A stretch of DNA of 64,000 bases from Marinobacter bryozoorum. Lineage in GTDB: Bacteria > Pseudomonadota > Gammaproteobacteria > Pseudomonadales > Oleiphilaceae. Below, in pieces: positions 10,153 to 20,804 of this stretch (position 1 is its first letter; each line of letters opens with the position of its first letter). The position numbers were made by a program, and so were the translations under genes. The notes beneath the pieces are model-generated. The model saw nothing but the letters and a program-made list of their open reading frames with translations, searched no databases and had not been told where the DNA came from. The stretch covers positions 1 to 64,000 of the forward strand of contig NZ_JAKZAH010000018.1 of assembly GCF_023156245.1 (NCBI RefSeq), written 5' to 3'.

Positions 10153-10809
10153 TTGACCCTGGCCATTTTTGACCTGGACAACACCCTGCTGGCCGGTGAC
10201 AGCGACCACGCCTGGGGCGAGTTCCTGGTAGACGCAGAACTGGTGGATGCCGAAAGCCACCGGCAGCAGAACGACCAGTTCTACCAGGACTACCTGAACG
10301 GTGAGCTGGACATTCGCCGTTACCAGCGGTTTGCCCTGTCCCCCATCGCCGGTCGGGACCCGCAGGAAGTAGCCGCCTGGCGCAAGGCCTTCATGAACAG
10401 CCGGATAAAACCCCTGTACCAGCGCAAGGCCGACGAACTGCTCGCCAGCCACCGCGCCCGGGGCCACACACTGATGATCATCACCGCCACCAACCGTTTT
10501 GTGACCGGCCCCATCGCCGAGGCCATGGGTATCGAACACCTGTTGGCCACGGAGCCGGAGGTCGTCAACGAGCGATATACCGGGGATATTGTCGGCGTGC
10601 CAACCTACCAGGACGGCAAGGTCGTCAGGCTGAGGGAATGGCTGGAGGAACACGGGGAAAGCCTCGAGGGAGCCTGGTTCTACAGCGACAGTCATAATGA
10701 CCTGCCGCTACTGAAACTGGTCGACAACCCCGTGGCGGTGGACCCGGACCCGACCCTGGCGCAATATGCCAGGGAGCAGGACTGGGTCATCATGTCCCTG
10801 AGGGATTAG
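10153..10809 (+). CDS. HAD-superfamily IB hydrolase (SerB-like)
   Basis: A 218-aa phosphatase-like protein of HAD subfamily IB. The nucleophile motif FDLDNTLLAGDSD (DxDxT) is at the N-terminus, followed by a helical cap (about 20-90), the motif II region LMIITATN, and motif III/IV SDSHNDLPLL. It resembles the phosphoserine phosphatase/CicA-like group, which is widespread in gammaproteobacteria; the substrate is not evident. The TTG start at 10153 is well supported: AAAGGAGA lies 7 nt upstream and the DxDxT motif begins at once. Confidence 0.88.
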   Translation: MTLAIFDLDNTLLAGDSDHAWGEFLVDAELVDAESHRQQNDQFYQDYLNGELDIRRYQRFALSPIAGRDPQEVAAWRKAFMNSRIKPLYQRKADELLASHRARGHTLMIITATNRFVTGPIAEAMGIEHLLATEPEVVNERYTGDIVGVPTYQDGKVVRLREWLEEHGESLEGAWFYSDSHNDLPLLKLVDNPVAVDPDPTLAQYAREQDWVIMSLRD

Positions 10810-10816
10810 ATAGGAA

Positions 10817-12013
10817 CTAGAAAAACTCCGTCAGGGAGCGGACAAAGCAGGCTTTCAGGTAGTCGGTTTCAGGGATACCGGGCACCATCGGGTGGTCCGG
10901 CCCCTGGTAGCCCTGTTCCAGAAGCTGCACAAAGCGATCCACCTTGCGGGCGCTGCCGCGGACAATATCCACCAGCTTGTCCCGGGACAGGTGCATGGAA
11001 CAGGATGCCGAGACCAGCAAGCCGTCTCGCTCAAGCAGCCGCAAACCCAGCTGATTGAGGCGGGCGTAGGCCTGCTCGCCGGCTTTCTGGTCACGGCGCC
11101 GGGGGATCAGTGCCGGCGGGTCCAGTACCACGACATCGAACTTCTGCTTGTCATCTGCCAGGCCCTTGAGCACCTCGAAGGCATCGCCCTCCAGGGTGTC
11201 CACGTTAGCGAAGCCGTTGAGCTCAGCGTTATGGTGCACCGAGGCCAGTGCCTGCCGGGAACTGTCCACGCAGGTGACAGAGCTGGCACCACCAGCCGCG
11301 GCCTGCAAGCCCCAGCCACCGGCATAGCTGAACACATCGAGCACCCGGCACCCCGGGCTGTACTGCTGCAGGCGGGCACGGTTCATGCGGTGGTCATAGA
11401 ACCAGCCGGTTTTCTGTCCACCACTGAGCGGCACCTCGAAACGCACGCCGTTTTCGCGAACCTGGAGAAGGTCCACCGGCTCGCCTTCGACCTGCTCCAC
11501 ATAGGACGGCAACCCTTCCACCGAGCGCATCTTACCGTCGTTCTTGAGAATGATGGCTGCAGGATGGACCAGGCGCTGTACGCCCCGGACGATGGCTTCT
11601 TTCATGGATTCCATGCCGGCGGTGGAAATCTGCACCACAACCACGTCACCAAACCGGTCAATCACCAGGCCCGACAAGCCATCTCCGTCACCATAGACCC
11701 AGCGGTACCACGGCTCGGGAAAGACACGGTCGCGGAGCGTGAGCGCCGCTTCCAGCCGGTCCGTCAGCCGCTTCGGCGTCATCCCGGTACTGGCGTTGCG
11801 GCTGATCAGCCGCCCGCAAATCAAGGCATGGGGATTAACGAACAACGTCCCCAGAGACTTGTCATTGGACGCACGTAACTGGGCCTGGCTGCCAGCCTCG
11901 AACTCCGTCAGCGGCGAGCGGCGGGTATCCACCTCATTGCTATAGACCCAAAGGTGCCCGGCTTTCAGGCGACGTTCAGCGCCCTTGCGAAGGTAGAGAA
12001 CAGGAAAGTCCAT
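10817..12013 (-). CDS. rlmI: 23S rRNA m5C1962 methyltransferase (RlmI-like)
   Basis: A 398-aa SAM-dependent rRNA methyltransferase. An N-terminal PUA domain (LYLRKGAERRLKAGHLWVYSNE) precedes an RlmI-type middle domain. The C-terminal Rossmann domain has VLDVFSYAGGWGLQAA as motif I and the catalytic region DPPAL followed by SASCSMHLS. Length matches E. coli RlmI (396). It is convergent with the HAD gene, 7 bp apart. Paralogues in this COG share the fold, so the exact cytosine target is inferred. Confidence 0.9.
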   Translation of the reverse strand: MDFPVLYLRKGAERRLKAGHLWVYSNEVDTRRSPLTEFEAGSQAQLRASNDKSLGTLFVNPHALICGRLISRNASTGMTPKRLTDRLEAALTLRDRVFPEPWYRWVYGDGDGLSGLVIDRFGDVVVVQISTAGMESMKEAIVRGVQRLVHPAAIILKNDGKMRSVEGLPSYVEQVEGEPVDLLQVRENGVRFEVPLSGGQKTGWFYDHRMNRARLQQYSPGCRVLDVFSYAGGWGLQAAAGGASSVTCVDSSRQALASVHHNAELNGFANVDTLEGDAFEVLKGLADDKQKFDVVVLDPPALIPRRRDQKAGEQAYARLNQLGLRLLERDGLLVSASCSMHLSRDKLVDIVRGSARKVDRFVQLLEQGYQGPDHPMVPGIPETDYLKACFVRSLTEFF

Positions 12014-12025
12014 TAATACCGGCCC

Positions 12026-12415
12026 TTATGCATCGGCCAGCGACTCGCCATAGGCAGCGGCGTCCATCAGTCCGTCCAGCTCACCCTTGTCTGCCAGCTT
12101 CACGCGGTACAACCAGCCGCCACCGTAGGGGTCTTCGTTCACCATCTCCGGCTCGTCTTCCAGGGCTTCATTGATTTCGATAACGTCGCCGGTGACCGGG
12201 CTGAACACGTCGGAGGCGGACTTGACCGACTCGGCCACGCCCGCTTCCTCGCCGCCGGTTACGGTATCGCCCACTTCGGGCAAACCGATGTAGACCACGT
12301 CTCCCAGTTGCTCCTGGGCATAGTCGGTAATACCCACCGTGGCGGTACCGTCATCCGCTACCCGCACCCACTGATGAGTCTCGATGTATTTCAGGTCTGC
12401 AGGAATTTCACTCAT
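12026..12415 (-). CDS. gcvH: Glycine cleavage system H protein
   Basis: A 129-aa lipoyl carrier that shuttles the aminomethyl group of glycine between the P and T proteins. The lipoylated lysine is Lys65 in AGVAESVKSASD, in the expected hairpin turn, and the C-terminal WLYRVKL is conserved. MSEIPADLKY at 12415 is the family start. No gcvP or gcvT is adjacent, so this is a stand-alone gcvH between rlmI and yqiA. Confidence 0.95.
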   Translation of the reverse strand: MSEIPADLKYIETHQWVRVADDGTATVGITDYAQEQLGDVVYIGLPEVGDTVTGGEEAGVAESVKSASDVFSPVTGDVIEINEALEDEPEMVNEDPYGGGWLYRVKLADKGELDGLMDAAAYGESLADA

Positions 12416-12450
12416 ATCGCACATCCATTAGCTGGGAAATTTGCCGCAGT

Positions 12451-13053
12451 TTACCGGAAACTGCCCGGAAACAGGAACGCCAGGATGGCAGGCACAACCC
12501 GCTCAAAGTCCTGGAAACGATGATCTCCCCCCGGCTGGATCCAGGTACGCGCCCCCGGATGCTTGGCCAGGGCTTCCCGGTAGTCCAGGGTTTCATCCGC
12601 TGTCTGCACAAGGATAAACAGATTCGCTGGTGTGACCGCATCGCCAGGCTCCATGGCCTTCAGGGTTGCCATATGGCCGGAGGTCAGCTCGTAGTCCTCA
12701 CCGGTGTAGGGGTTGTGCTGGGGGCCCAGATGGGACTGCAACAGCCGGTACGGCCAGGCCGCCGGATTGATGAGCGCGGCCTTCAGGCCAAACCTCGCCG
12801 AGAGAACCGAGGCATAGAATCCCCCCATGGAACTGCCAATCAGCCCCACTGGCCGGTCGCCGGCAGACTCGATAGCAGCAATGGCACGCTGCAGGGCCTG
12901 CTCGGGGTCAAAGCCGAGCTCCGGCACCACCAGCTCAACATCAGGTGCCATTGCCGGCAGCAGGTCCCGCAACTCGGAGACTTTCTGGGAACGAGGCGAG
13001 CTGTTGAAACCGTGGAGGTAGACCAACACCGGGTGTTTATTACTGGGGGGCAT
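12451..13053 (-). CDS. yqiA: YqiA-family esterase
   Basis: A 200-aa small alpha/beta-hydrolase. The oxyanion region YLHGFNSSPRSQK is near the N-terminus, the nucleophile elbow GSSMGG has Ser75, an acidic residue lies in ILVQTADETLDY, and the catalytic His is in GGDHRFQDFE. E. coli YqiA hydrolyses short acyl and palmitoyl-CoA esters; its true substrate is unknown. It follows cpdA as in the E. coli nudF-yqiB-cpdA-yqiA-parE cluster. parE is not present downstream here. Confidence 0.9.
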   Translation of the reverse strand: MPPSNKHPVLVYLHGFNSSPRSQKVSELRDLLPAMAPDVELVVPELGFDPEQALQRAIAAIESAGDRPVGLIGSSMGGFYASVLSARFGLKAALINPAAWPYRLLQSHLGPQHNPYTGEDYELTSGHMATLKAMEPGDAVTPANLFILVQTADETLDYREALAKHPGARTWIQPGGDHRFQDFERVVPAILAFLFPGSFR

Positions 13054-13108
13054 GACAATACCGCAAAGCTGAAAGTGAGGCCGTCAGTATAGCGCTCAGA
13101 GGGGCGCC

Positions 13109-13945
13109 TCAATAGCCGTTGCTGTCGGTATCCAGCTGATACTGGAAGTCGGTCGCCCGTTCCACACCGGTATCCAGGGTTCCGTCACTATACAGGTCAA
13201 GCCAGCGGAAGCCGGGGGCGAGCGGCTCAACCGCAAAGTCATCCGAGCCTGCCTGGAACTGGATACAAGTGGATGGCGTAGCGAGCAGGCGCACGTCACC
13301 CCGATACAGGTCCAGGTGCTGGTGGATATGTCCCCAGAGCACCGCCCGCACCTGCGGGAAACGGTCAACCACCTGCCAGAACTGATCCCGGTTTTGCAGG
13401 CCTATAGCGTTCATCCATTCCGCATCGATACGGACCGGGTGGTGATGCAGGCTGATCAGCGCGGGGCGATCCGGAAAAGCGGCGAGGGCATCCGCCAGGA
13501 AACGCAGCTCCCCCTGGCCCAGCCGGCCATAAACCTGGCCCTGAACCGACGAATCCAGCAGGATGACCTGCCAGCCCGCAAGCAAAAAATGACGCCCGGT
13601 CGCCTGGTAGCGGGCAGCCACCCGGTTCAGAACCTCACTGTTGTCGTGGTTACCGGCAACCCAGCTTTGCGGGCAGCCGAACACACCAACCTGACGACCA
13701 AACTCGTGGTACGCCGCTTCGGAGGCATCCTGGGCCAGGTCACCAGTGGCCAGCAACAAGTCCGGGGCCGGCCGAAGGGCCCCGGCGGCCTGAACAACGG
13801 CGTTCAGACTGTCACGGGTACGAACACCCAGCAAGGTGGCACTGTCGTCCGCCATGAGGTGAGGGTCGGTGATCTGGAGCACCCGGGCTTTGGCGGCATC
13901 CGCAGTGGCAATGGAAACGGGTGGCCCGTGTTCAGAGTATGACAT
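13109..13945 (-). CDS. cpdA: 3',5'-cyclic-AMP phosphodiesterase
   Basis: A 278-aa class III cAMP phosphodiesterase of the calcineurin-like metallophosphoesterase family. The full metal-binding set is visible: ITDPHL (DxH), ATGDLAQD (GDxxxD), GNHDNSE (GNHD), LHHHP, and GHIHQ. It would lower cAMP and so affect CRP-dependent regulation. Gene order with nudF, DUF1249 and yqiA supports CpdA over other family members. Confidence 0.92.
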   Translation of the reverse strand: MSYSEHGPPVSIATADAAKARVLQITDPHLMADDSATLLGVRTRDSLNAVVQAAGALRPAPDLLLATGDLAQDASEAAYHEFGRQVGVFGCPQSWVAGNHDNSEVLNRVAARYQATGRHFLLAGWQVILLDSSVQGQVYGRLGQGELRFLADALAAFPDRPALISLHHHPVRIDAEWMNAIGLQNRDQFWQVVDRFPQVRAVLWGHIHQHLDLYRGDVRLLATPSTCIQFQAGSDDFAVEPLAPGFRWLDLYSDGTLDTGVERATDFQYQLDTDSNGY

Positions 13946-14092
13946 TACGCGTTTTCATCCAGCGACTGAGCATTCAGATACTAGACCGATTTTACGCGCG
14001 CAACGTCTACCTGAGTCACAAGTCACAGGTAGTAAACCGCCACCTTTAACAACATTTTACCCGGCCTGGATTTTTCGTCGGCAAACCAGGCC

Positions 14093-14596
14093 TCAGCGGA
14101 TCGATTCAGAGCCTTCCTGGCGCCCCCTGTATCCCCAGGATCCCGACTCAGGGGTGACATGACCAAACCTGAGACAGTAGTCCAGCCAGTCCGCCACAAA
14201 ACCATTGAGCTGCACCTTTTCATCCGGGTGATGCATGAACCGGTTGGGGTAGTCGTTCACAGCCGCAACCTGGCGATTACCATAGAAACTGATCACTTCC
14301 GCCATATTGGCATCGTGGTAGACCCTGACGGTCAGTTCGGGATTATTGAGCCAGCGGCCACTGTTGTGAACCTGCTCCAGGAGCAGGGTTTCGGTGTAGC
14401 GCGTCTGCTGCAGCACGGAAATACTCACCCGCCCCAGGTAGTGGGCCTCCCGGTGCAGGTCAAACTGAAGCACGTCCAGGTCTCCGCCCTGTACCCGGCG
14501 AAGCCGGCGCAGGCGCTGGTAGTTGCCTTCGCACAGTGCGCCCAGCCGCTGCAAGTCGGGTACGTAGCGCTGCCGGCGCAGGGTCACGGCGCTCAC
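14093..14596 (-). CDS. DUF1249 family protein (YqiB-like)
   Basis: About 167 aa, cytoplasmic, matching the YqiB/DUF1249 family: N-terminal RRQRYVPDLQRLGALCEGNY, then LTVRVYHDANMAEVISF and HPDEKVQLNGFVADWLDYC. The function of the family is unknown. The GTG at 14596 overlaps the nudF stop codon in a GTGA arrangement, indicating translational coupling; an ATG at 14608 is an alternative. It sits between nudF and cpdA, the conserved order. Confidence 0.88.
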   Translation of the reverse strand: MSAVTLRRQRYVPDLQRLGALCEGNYQRLRRLRRVQGGDLDVLQFDLHREAHYLGRVSISVLQQTRYTETLLLEQVHNSGRWLNNPELTVRVYHDANMAEVISFYGNRQVAAVNDYPNRFMHHPDEKVQLNGFVADWLDYCLRFGHVTPESGSWGYRGRQEGSESIR

Positions 14597-15228
14597 CACT
14601 GCCCCCACTCCCGCCGCAGGCGGTCACGGTTAAGCTGCAGCCATTGGATGGCCATAATCGCTGCCGCATTATTGATACGGCCATCCCGGATCATGGCGAA
14701 GGCTTCGTCGGCGCTGAATACATGGGCGCGGATATCCTCATGCTCATGGTCCAGCCCATACAAGCCACCGGCGTTCTCGGTGCTGACCCGGCCGGCGTAG
14801 AGGTAAACCAGTTCGGTGGTGCCTCCAGGGGATACCAGGTATTCGCAGATTTTCTCGAGGTGGGTAAAGCTTAACCCGGCTTCTTCCTCTGCCTCCCGAT
14901 GGGCTACCTCTTCGGGGCTCTCGCCTTTTTCATTCATACCGGCGACCAGTTCCAGCAACCATGGGCTCTGATCACGGCCGATGGCGCCCAGGCGGAACTG
15001 TTCGAGCAGGACGACTTCGTCCCGTTCGGGGTCGTAGGGCAGTACGCAGGTGGCGTCACCGCGAACGAACAGTTCACGGGTAAATTCGGGCATGGTGGTG
15101 CCGTCAAACCGCGGGTGGGTAAGCCACAGCTTGTCCATGCGGAAGAAGCCTTTAAAGACGGTTTCCCGCTTGTGGACCTGCACGTCGCTGGCCTTGAACT
15201 GGAAGGGTTCGGGCTTCTTTTCGGTCAT
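14593..15228 (-). CDS. nudF: ADP-ribose pyrophosphatase
   Basis: A 211-aa Nudix hydrolase that converts ADP-ribose to AMP and ribose 5-phosphate. The Nudix box spans GMNEKGESPEEVAHREAEEE with AG-L following, preceded by the LLEQFRLGA and LLELVAGM strands typical of NudF. The ATG at 15228 (MTEKKPEPF) is chosen; the frame runs open to 15297, but the extra 23 residues are low quality and overlap gene-free DNA. Confidence 0.93.
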   Translation of the reverse strand: MTEKKPEPFQFKASDVQVHKRETVFKGFFRMDKLWLTHPRFDGTTMPEFTRELFVRGDATCVLPYDPERDEVVLLEQFRLGAIGRDQSPWLLELVAGMNEKGESPEEVAHREAEEEAGLSFTHLEKICEYLVSPGGTTELVYLYAGRVSTENAGGLYGLDHEHEDIRAHVFSADEAFAMIRDGRINNAAAIMAIQWLQLNRDRLRREWGQW

Positions 15229-15357
15229 GGTGGTTCTGGGGTTTCCGGTGGTATGGCGTGATGGTGAACGATAGCCGTTCGGGGTTTGGTATTGCAAGTT
15301 CGGTTTTGGGGGGCTGTATCACGCAGCTTTCAGGTTGCGGTGCCAGCGGTGGCCGGA

Positions 15358-15447
15358 CGAGGATGCTTTTCGGGACACGCCGTGAATACGTCCCTGTAGG
15401 CTCTTCAAAAACGTCCATGTTTTTGAAGGTCCCGAAAAGCATCCTCG
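15358..15447 (+). repeat. Modular palindromic repeat, copy 1
   Basis: Outer arms are perfect 18-bp inverted repeats (15358-15375 and 15430-15447), with TTTTCGGGA at their inner ends. Inside lie a core TACGTCCCTGTAGG at 15387-15400 and an inner hairpin CTTCAAAAAC (15403-15412)/GTTTTTGAAG (15419-15428). The layout matches copy 2 in reverse orientation, although arms and inner hairpin differ in sequence. It is in the leader region of nudF. Confidence 0.85.
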
Positions 15448-15621
15448 CCCAGCCCCCGTCTATCCTCCCGATATCGCGTGGCTTGCAGTTACACCGTCAT
15501 GAACTGACCCCAGGTTTTGCCTGGCATTAGCTCTGCTCCGACTATCAGCTCCATTGCCTACACGGACTTGTGAAGATTTTTTTGTAACGATATCTCGGAG
15601 TTCAAGGGGTAGCGGGTTGAG

Positions 15622-15708
15622 AACGTTTTTCGGGAGCGTCGGCAGCCAGGGATGGCTGCCGTCGAGCCCTACAGGGACGTACTTGCGGGGCGTCTCCCGA
15701 AAAACGTT
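15622..15708 (-). repeat. Modular palindromic repeat, copy 2 (opposite orientation)
   Basis: Outer arms AACGTTTTTCGGGA (15622-15635) and its complement (15695-15708) are perfect. The inner hairpin is CGGCAGCCA (15640-15648)/TGGCTGCCG (15653-15661) with loop GGGA. Read on the minus strand, the core TACGTCCCTGTAGG occupies 15681-15668. It lies 55 bp past the thiC stop. The outer arms share TTTTCGGGA with copy 1. Confidence 0.85.
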
Positions 15709-15762
15709 ATCGGCCTGCTGCCCCCGGCACCCAATTAACAGGCTGGAGAATTACCAAACCGA

Positions 15763-17830
<2,068 letters not shown>

Positions 17831-17971
17831 CGCGATTCTGAATTGGTTTGCCCACAAAATACGTGGACTTAGCAAGTCTAGAGACGGGAACGATTATTGT
17901 CCATAATGGTCAACCAATACCTTTGGGTCATTGCCGGGCAGATTCCCGGAGTCAGTATTTCAGGAGAACCA

Positions 17972-19375
17972 ATGAAAAAACGTTTACTTCCAGGATTGAT
18001 CACCCTGCTCGCAGCCCAGCCTGCGCTTGCTCTGGATCTGATGGAAACCTACGAGAAAGCCCTGTCTTATGACTCCGGCATTGCCTCTGCCATGGCACAG
18101 TTCCAGGCACAGCAGGCAACCAGCGATGTCAGCAAGAGCGCCCTGCTGCCCAAAATCTCGGCGGTTGGGTCAGCAAGCTACACACGTTTCGAGCCCAGGA
18201 ATATACCCGGGGGGGCAAACGCCGATGAGCTGACGCGGCAACTCTTCTCGGGAGACAGTTATCGAACCTACCGCTACGGCGTCGAGCTGACCCAGCCACT
18301 GTTCCGGGCTCAAGACTGGTTCAGCTACGAAGCCAGCCAGTTCCAGACCGAGGCGGCCGAGGCCCAGTACAACCTGGCCCAGCAACAGCTGATTCTTGAT
18401 GTAGCAACCGCCTACTTCGATGTCTTGCGCGCCAAAGACACCGTCACAACCGCCAAAGCAACTGAAACGGCCATCCAGCGCCAGTACGAACAGGCCCAGG
18501 AACGGTTTGACGTGGGGCTCATTGCCATCACCGAAGTCTATGAGGCGCGTGCCAGCTACGACGATGCCAGAAGCCAGCGCATCGCCGCCGACAACGACCT
18601 CAATGTGGCCAAAGAACAACTGGCCCGGTTAACCGGAGAATATCCGGACGCCATGGAAAATCTCAGGCAGAATTTTCCGCTCGGGCGCCCCGAGCCTATG
18701 GATCCAACTTCGTGGGAAGCAACCGCGGTGGAGCAAAACTGGTCTATTCAGGCGGCCCTGAGGCAACTCAATGCCAGCGAAGCCAGCCTGAAAGCGGCAA
18801 AGTCCGGTCATTTACCAACTCTTGAGCTGAGCGCCTCCTACCAGGAAACCAGTCTGGAGAACGCCCTTTTTACTCAGCAAGAAGGCAACCAATCGATTGT
18901 CTCACTGTCACTGACCATCCCGTTCTACACGGGCGGCGGCACCCAGGCCGGCGTCCGGGAACAGCGCTCGCTGCTCACCGCCGCCGAACAGGACCTGAAT
19001 ACGGTGCGCCGGGACGTACGGGTGAATACCCGCAGCCTGTTCCTGACGGTGAACAACAATATTGGAACCGCCAACGCCTTCGAGCAAACCATCATCTCCC
19101 GCCGTAGCGCACTGGACGCTACCCGGGCCGGCTATGAAGTAGGTACGCGGAACATAGTGGAAGTACTGGATGCGGAGCGGGCTTACTACGTTGCCCTGCG
19201 GGATTACGCCAACGCCCGCTACGACTACGTGGTCAATACCCTGCAACTGAAACAGGCGGCCGGCACCCTGAGCCCGCAGGACCTGTTGGAACTGAACAAC
19301 TGGCTGAGCGAGACGGCGCCGGGCATCGAGGCGCTGGCCAATGAGGAAGAAACCCTCGACAACCCGATGGAATAA
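17972..19375 (+). CDS. tolC: TolC-family outer membrane channel
   Basis: A 467-aa outer-membrane factor that forms the trimeric exit duct for type I secretion and multidrug efflux pumps. The N-terminal signal peptide is MKKRLLPGLITLLAAQPALA (cleavage before LDLMETYEKA). Two internally repeated OEP domains follow, with long Ala/Gln/Glu-rich coiled-coil helices. The two NA-TAYFDVLRA and R-AYYVALRDYANARYDYV segments are TolC hallmarks. AGGAG lies 6 nt before the ATG at 17972; the frame opens earlier at 17897 but has no such site. It is divergent from thiC. Confidence 0.95.
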   Translation: MKKRLLPGLITLLAAQPALALDLMETYEKALSYDSGIASAMAQFQAQQATSDVSKSALLPKISAVGSASYTRFEPRNIPGGANADELTRQLFSGDSYRTYRYGVELTQPLFRAQDWFSYEASQFQTEAAEAQYNLAQQQLILDVATAYFDVLRAKDTVTTAKATETAIQRQYEQAQERFDVGLIAITEVYEARASYDDARSQRIAADNDLNVAKEQLARLTGEYPDAMENLRQNFPLGRPEPMDPTSWEATAVEQNWSIQAALRQLNASEASLKAAKSGHLPTLELSASYQETSLENALFTQQEGNQSIVSLSLTIPFYTGGGTQAGVREQRSLLTAAEQDLNTVRRDVRVNTRSLFLTVNNNIGTANAFEQTIISRRSALDATRAGYEVGTRNIVEVLDAERAYYVALRDYANARYDYVVNTLQLKQAAGTLSPQDLLELNNWLSETAPGIEALANEEETLDNPME

Positions 19376-19381
19376 GCAGGA

Positions 19382-20674
19382 TCAGGCCCTGACCTGGTCC
19401 GCTGCTTCATCACCCACCGGGGCCAGCCGTTCCAGAACGCCCTCTACCACCTGGTTGAGGGCACCCCGGTTGGCTTCCACTACCTTCCGTGCAGCCCCCC
19501 CTAACGCAGAGCGCTGTGCGGAATCGGACAACAGGCTACCCAGGGCCCCGGCCAGCTCGTCGCTTCCACTGACGCGCACCAGACCATCCCCGGCCTCGAG
19601 TTGCTGGTAAATGGTTTCAAAGTTGAACACGTGGGTGCCCGTAATGACCGGCACGCCCCAGGCAGCCGGCTCCAGGGGGTTGTGCCCTCCCCGCTCGATC
19701 AGTGAGCCTCCGACAAAGGCAACGTCACACGCGCCATAGAGCATCAGTAACTCGCCCATGGTATCGCCCAGGTAGACTTCTGCTTCACTGACGGAATCGT
19801 CAAGGGAGCGCCTCGCTAACGAGAACCCGTTTTTCAGGGCCAGGCTGGCTACCGAGTCAAATCGTTCAGGATGACGGGGCACAATCAGCAACAGGGCGTC
19901 CGGTATTCGGTCCAGGACCTTTCGGTGGGCCTCCAGCAGCTGCTCATCCTCCCCTTCATGGGTGCTGGCCGCTATCCAGACCGGCCTTCCGTCGAGTTCT
20001 GTTCGCAATACAGCAGACTGCTGACGCACTTTTTCAGGAATCGACACATCGAATTTTATGCTACCGGTGACCGATACCGCCCCCGCCCTGGCGCCAAGCC
20101 TGCGGAACCGGGCCGCATCCTCATCCGCCTGGGCTGCAATCCAGTCGATCTGGTTCAGCATGGAGCGCACCCAACTCCCTACCCGCCGATACCCGTTGGC
20201 CGATCGCTCTGAAAGCCGGGCATTCACCAGGAATATCGGGCATTGGCGGGTACTGACTTCACGGATCATGTTTGGCCAGAGTTCCGTTTCCATGATCACC
20301 AGCGCCCTTGGCCTGATTCGCCGGACAAAACGCTTCACGGCGCCCGGCGTATCATAGGGTGAGTAGGCGTAGCAGACCCGGTCTCCGAACATCGCCCTTG
20401 CCTGCTCTGCCCCGGTGGCTGTCATTGCCGTTAACAGGATACGTATGCCTGGCTGGCGCTCCAGCAGGCTTTTGATCAGGGGGCCCGCGGCTATGGTTTC
20501 ACCAACGGAAACCGCGTGCACCCAGACCACCGGCTCAACACCGACATCAACATAGCCCAGGCGCTGAAGCCAGTTACTGCCCGCGCCCGGGTGCCGACGA
20601 CTCTGCCACCACAAACGAATCAGTACGAACGGCAACAAAAGCCGAAAGCATTGTGAATACAAGAATTGAAGCAT
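19382..20674 (-). CDS. waaA: Kdo transferase (lipid IVA 3-deoxy-D-manno-octulosonic acid transferase)
   Basis: A 430-aa GT30 enzyme that transfers Kdo from CMP-Kdo to lipid A precursor at the inner membrane. An N-terminal membrane anchor (MLQFLYSQCFRLLLPFVLIR) is followed by WVHAVSVGE, METELWPN, SIKFDV, STHEGEDE, GGSLIERGGHNPLEPAA and GVPVITG, all WaaA signatures. The ATG at 20674 is chosen; its GCATGC overlaps another ATG on the plus strand. Together with kdkA (40175-40846) it indicates a Kdo inner core phosphorylated by a kinase. Confidence 0.95.
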   Translation of the reverse strand: MLQFLYSQCFRLLLPFVLIRLWWQSRRHPGAGSNWLQRLGYVDVGVEPVVWVHAVSVGETIAAGPLIKSLLERQPGIRILLTAMTATGAEQARAMFGDRVCYAYSPYDTPGAVKRFVRRIRPRALVIMETELWPNMIREVSTRQCPIFLVNARLSERSANGYRRVGSWVRSMLNQIDWIAAQADEDAARFRRLGARAGAVSVTGSIKFDVSIPEKVRQQSAVLRTELDGRPVWIAASTHEGEDEQLLEAHRKVLDRIPDALLLIVPRHPERFDSVASLALKNGFSLARRSLDDSVSEAEVYLGDTMGELLMLYGACDVAFVGGSLIERGGHNPLEPAAWGVPVITGTHVFNFETIYQQLEAGDGLVRVSGSDELAGALGSLLSDSAQRSALGGAARKVVEANRGALNQVVEGVLERLAPVGDEAADQVRA

Positions 20675-20804
20675 GCCTACCCCATGTCCCGGAACGCTGG
20701 CCATTCTAACCAATAGCAGCCGTACTGCCACTGACACAATCATCAACGCCCTGATAAACTTGCGGGTTAACCACCCCGCCACCTTCAGGAACCCAGTTGC
20801 AACC

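Noticed and set aside
10892..11878. A 328-codon plus-strand frame opposite rlmI
   Set aside because: Pure shadow of a conserved methyltransferase; biased composition.
15622..15708. Considered as an integron attC site because of AACG...CGTT ends
   Set aside because: The left RYYYAAC and right GTTRRRY consensus is not met, and there is no cassette array or integrase.
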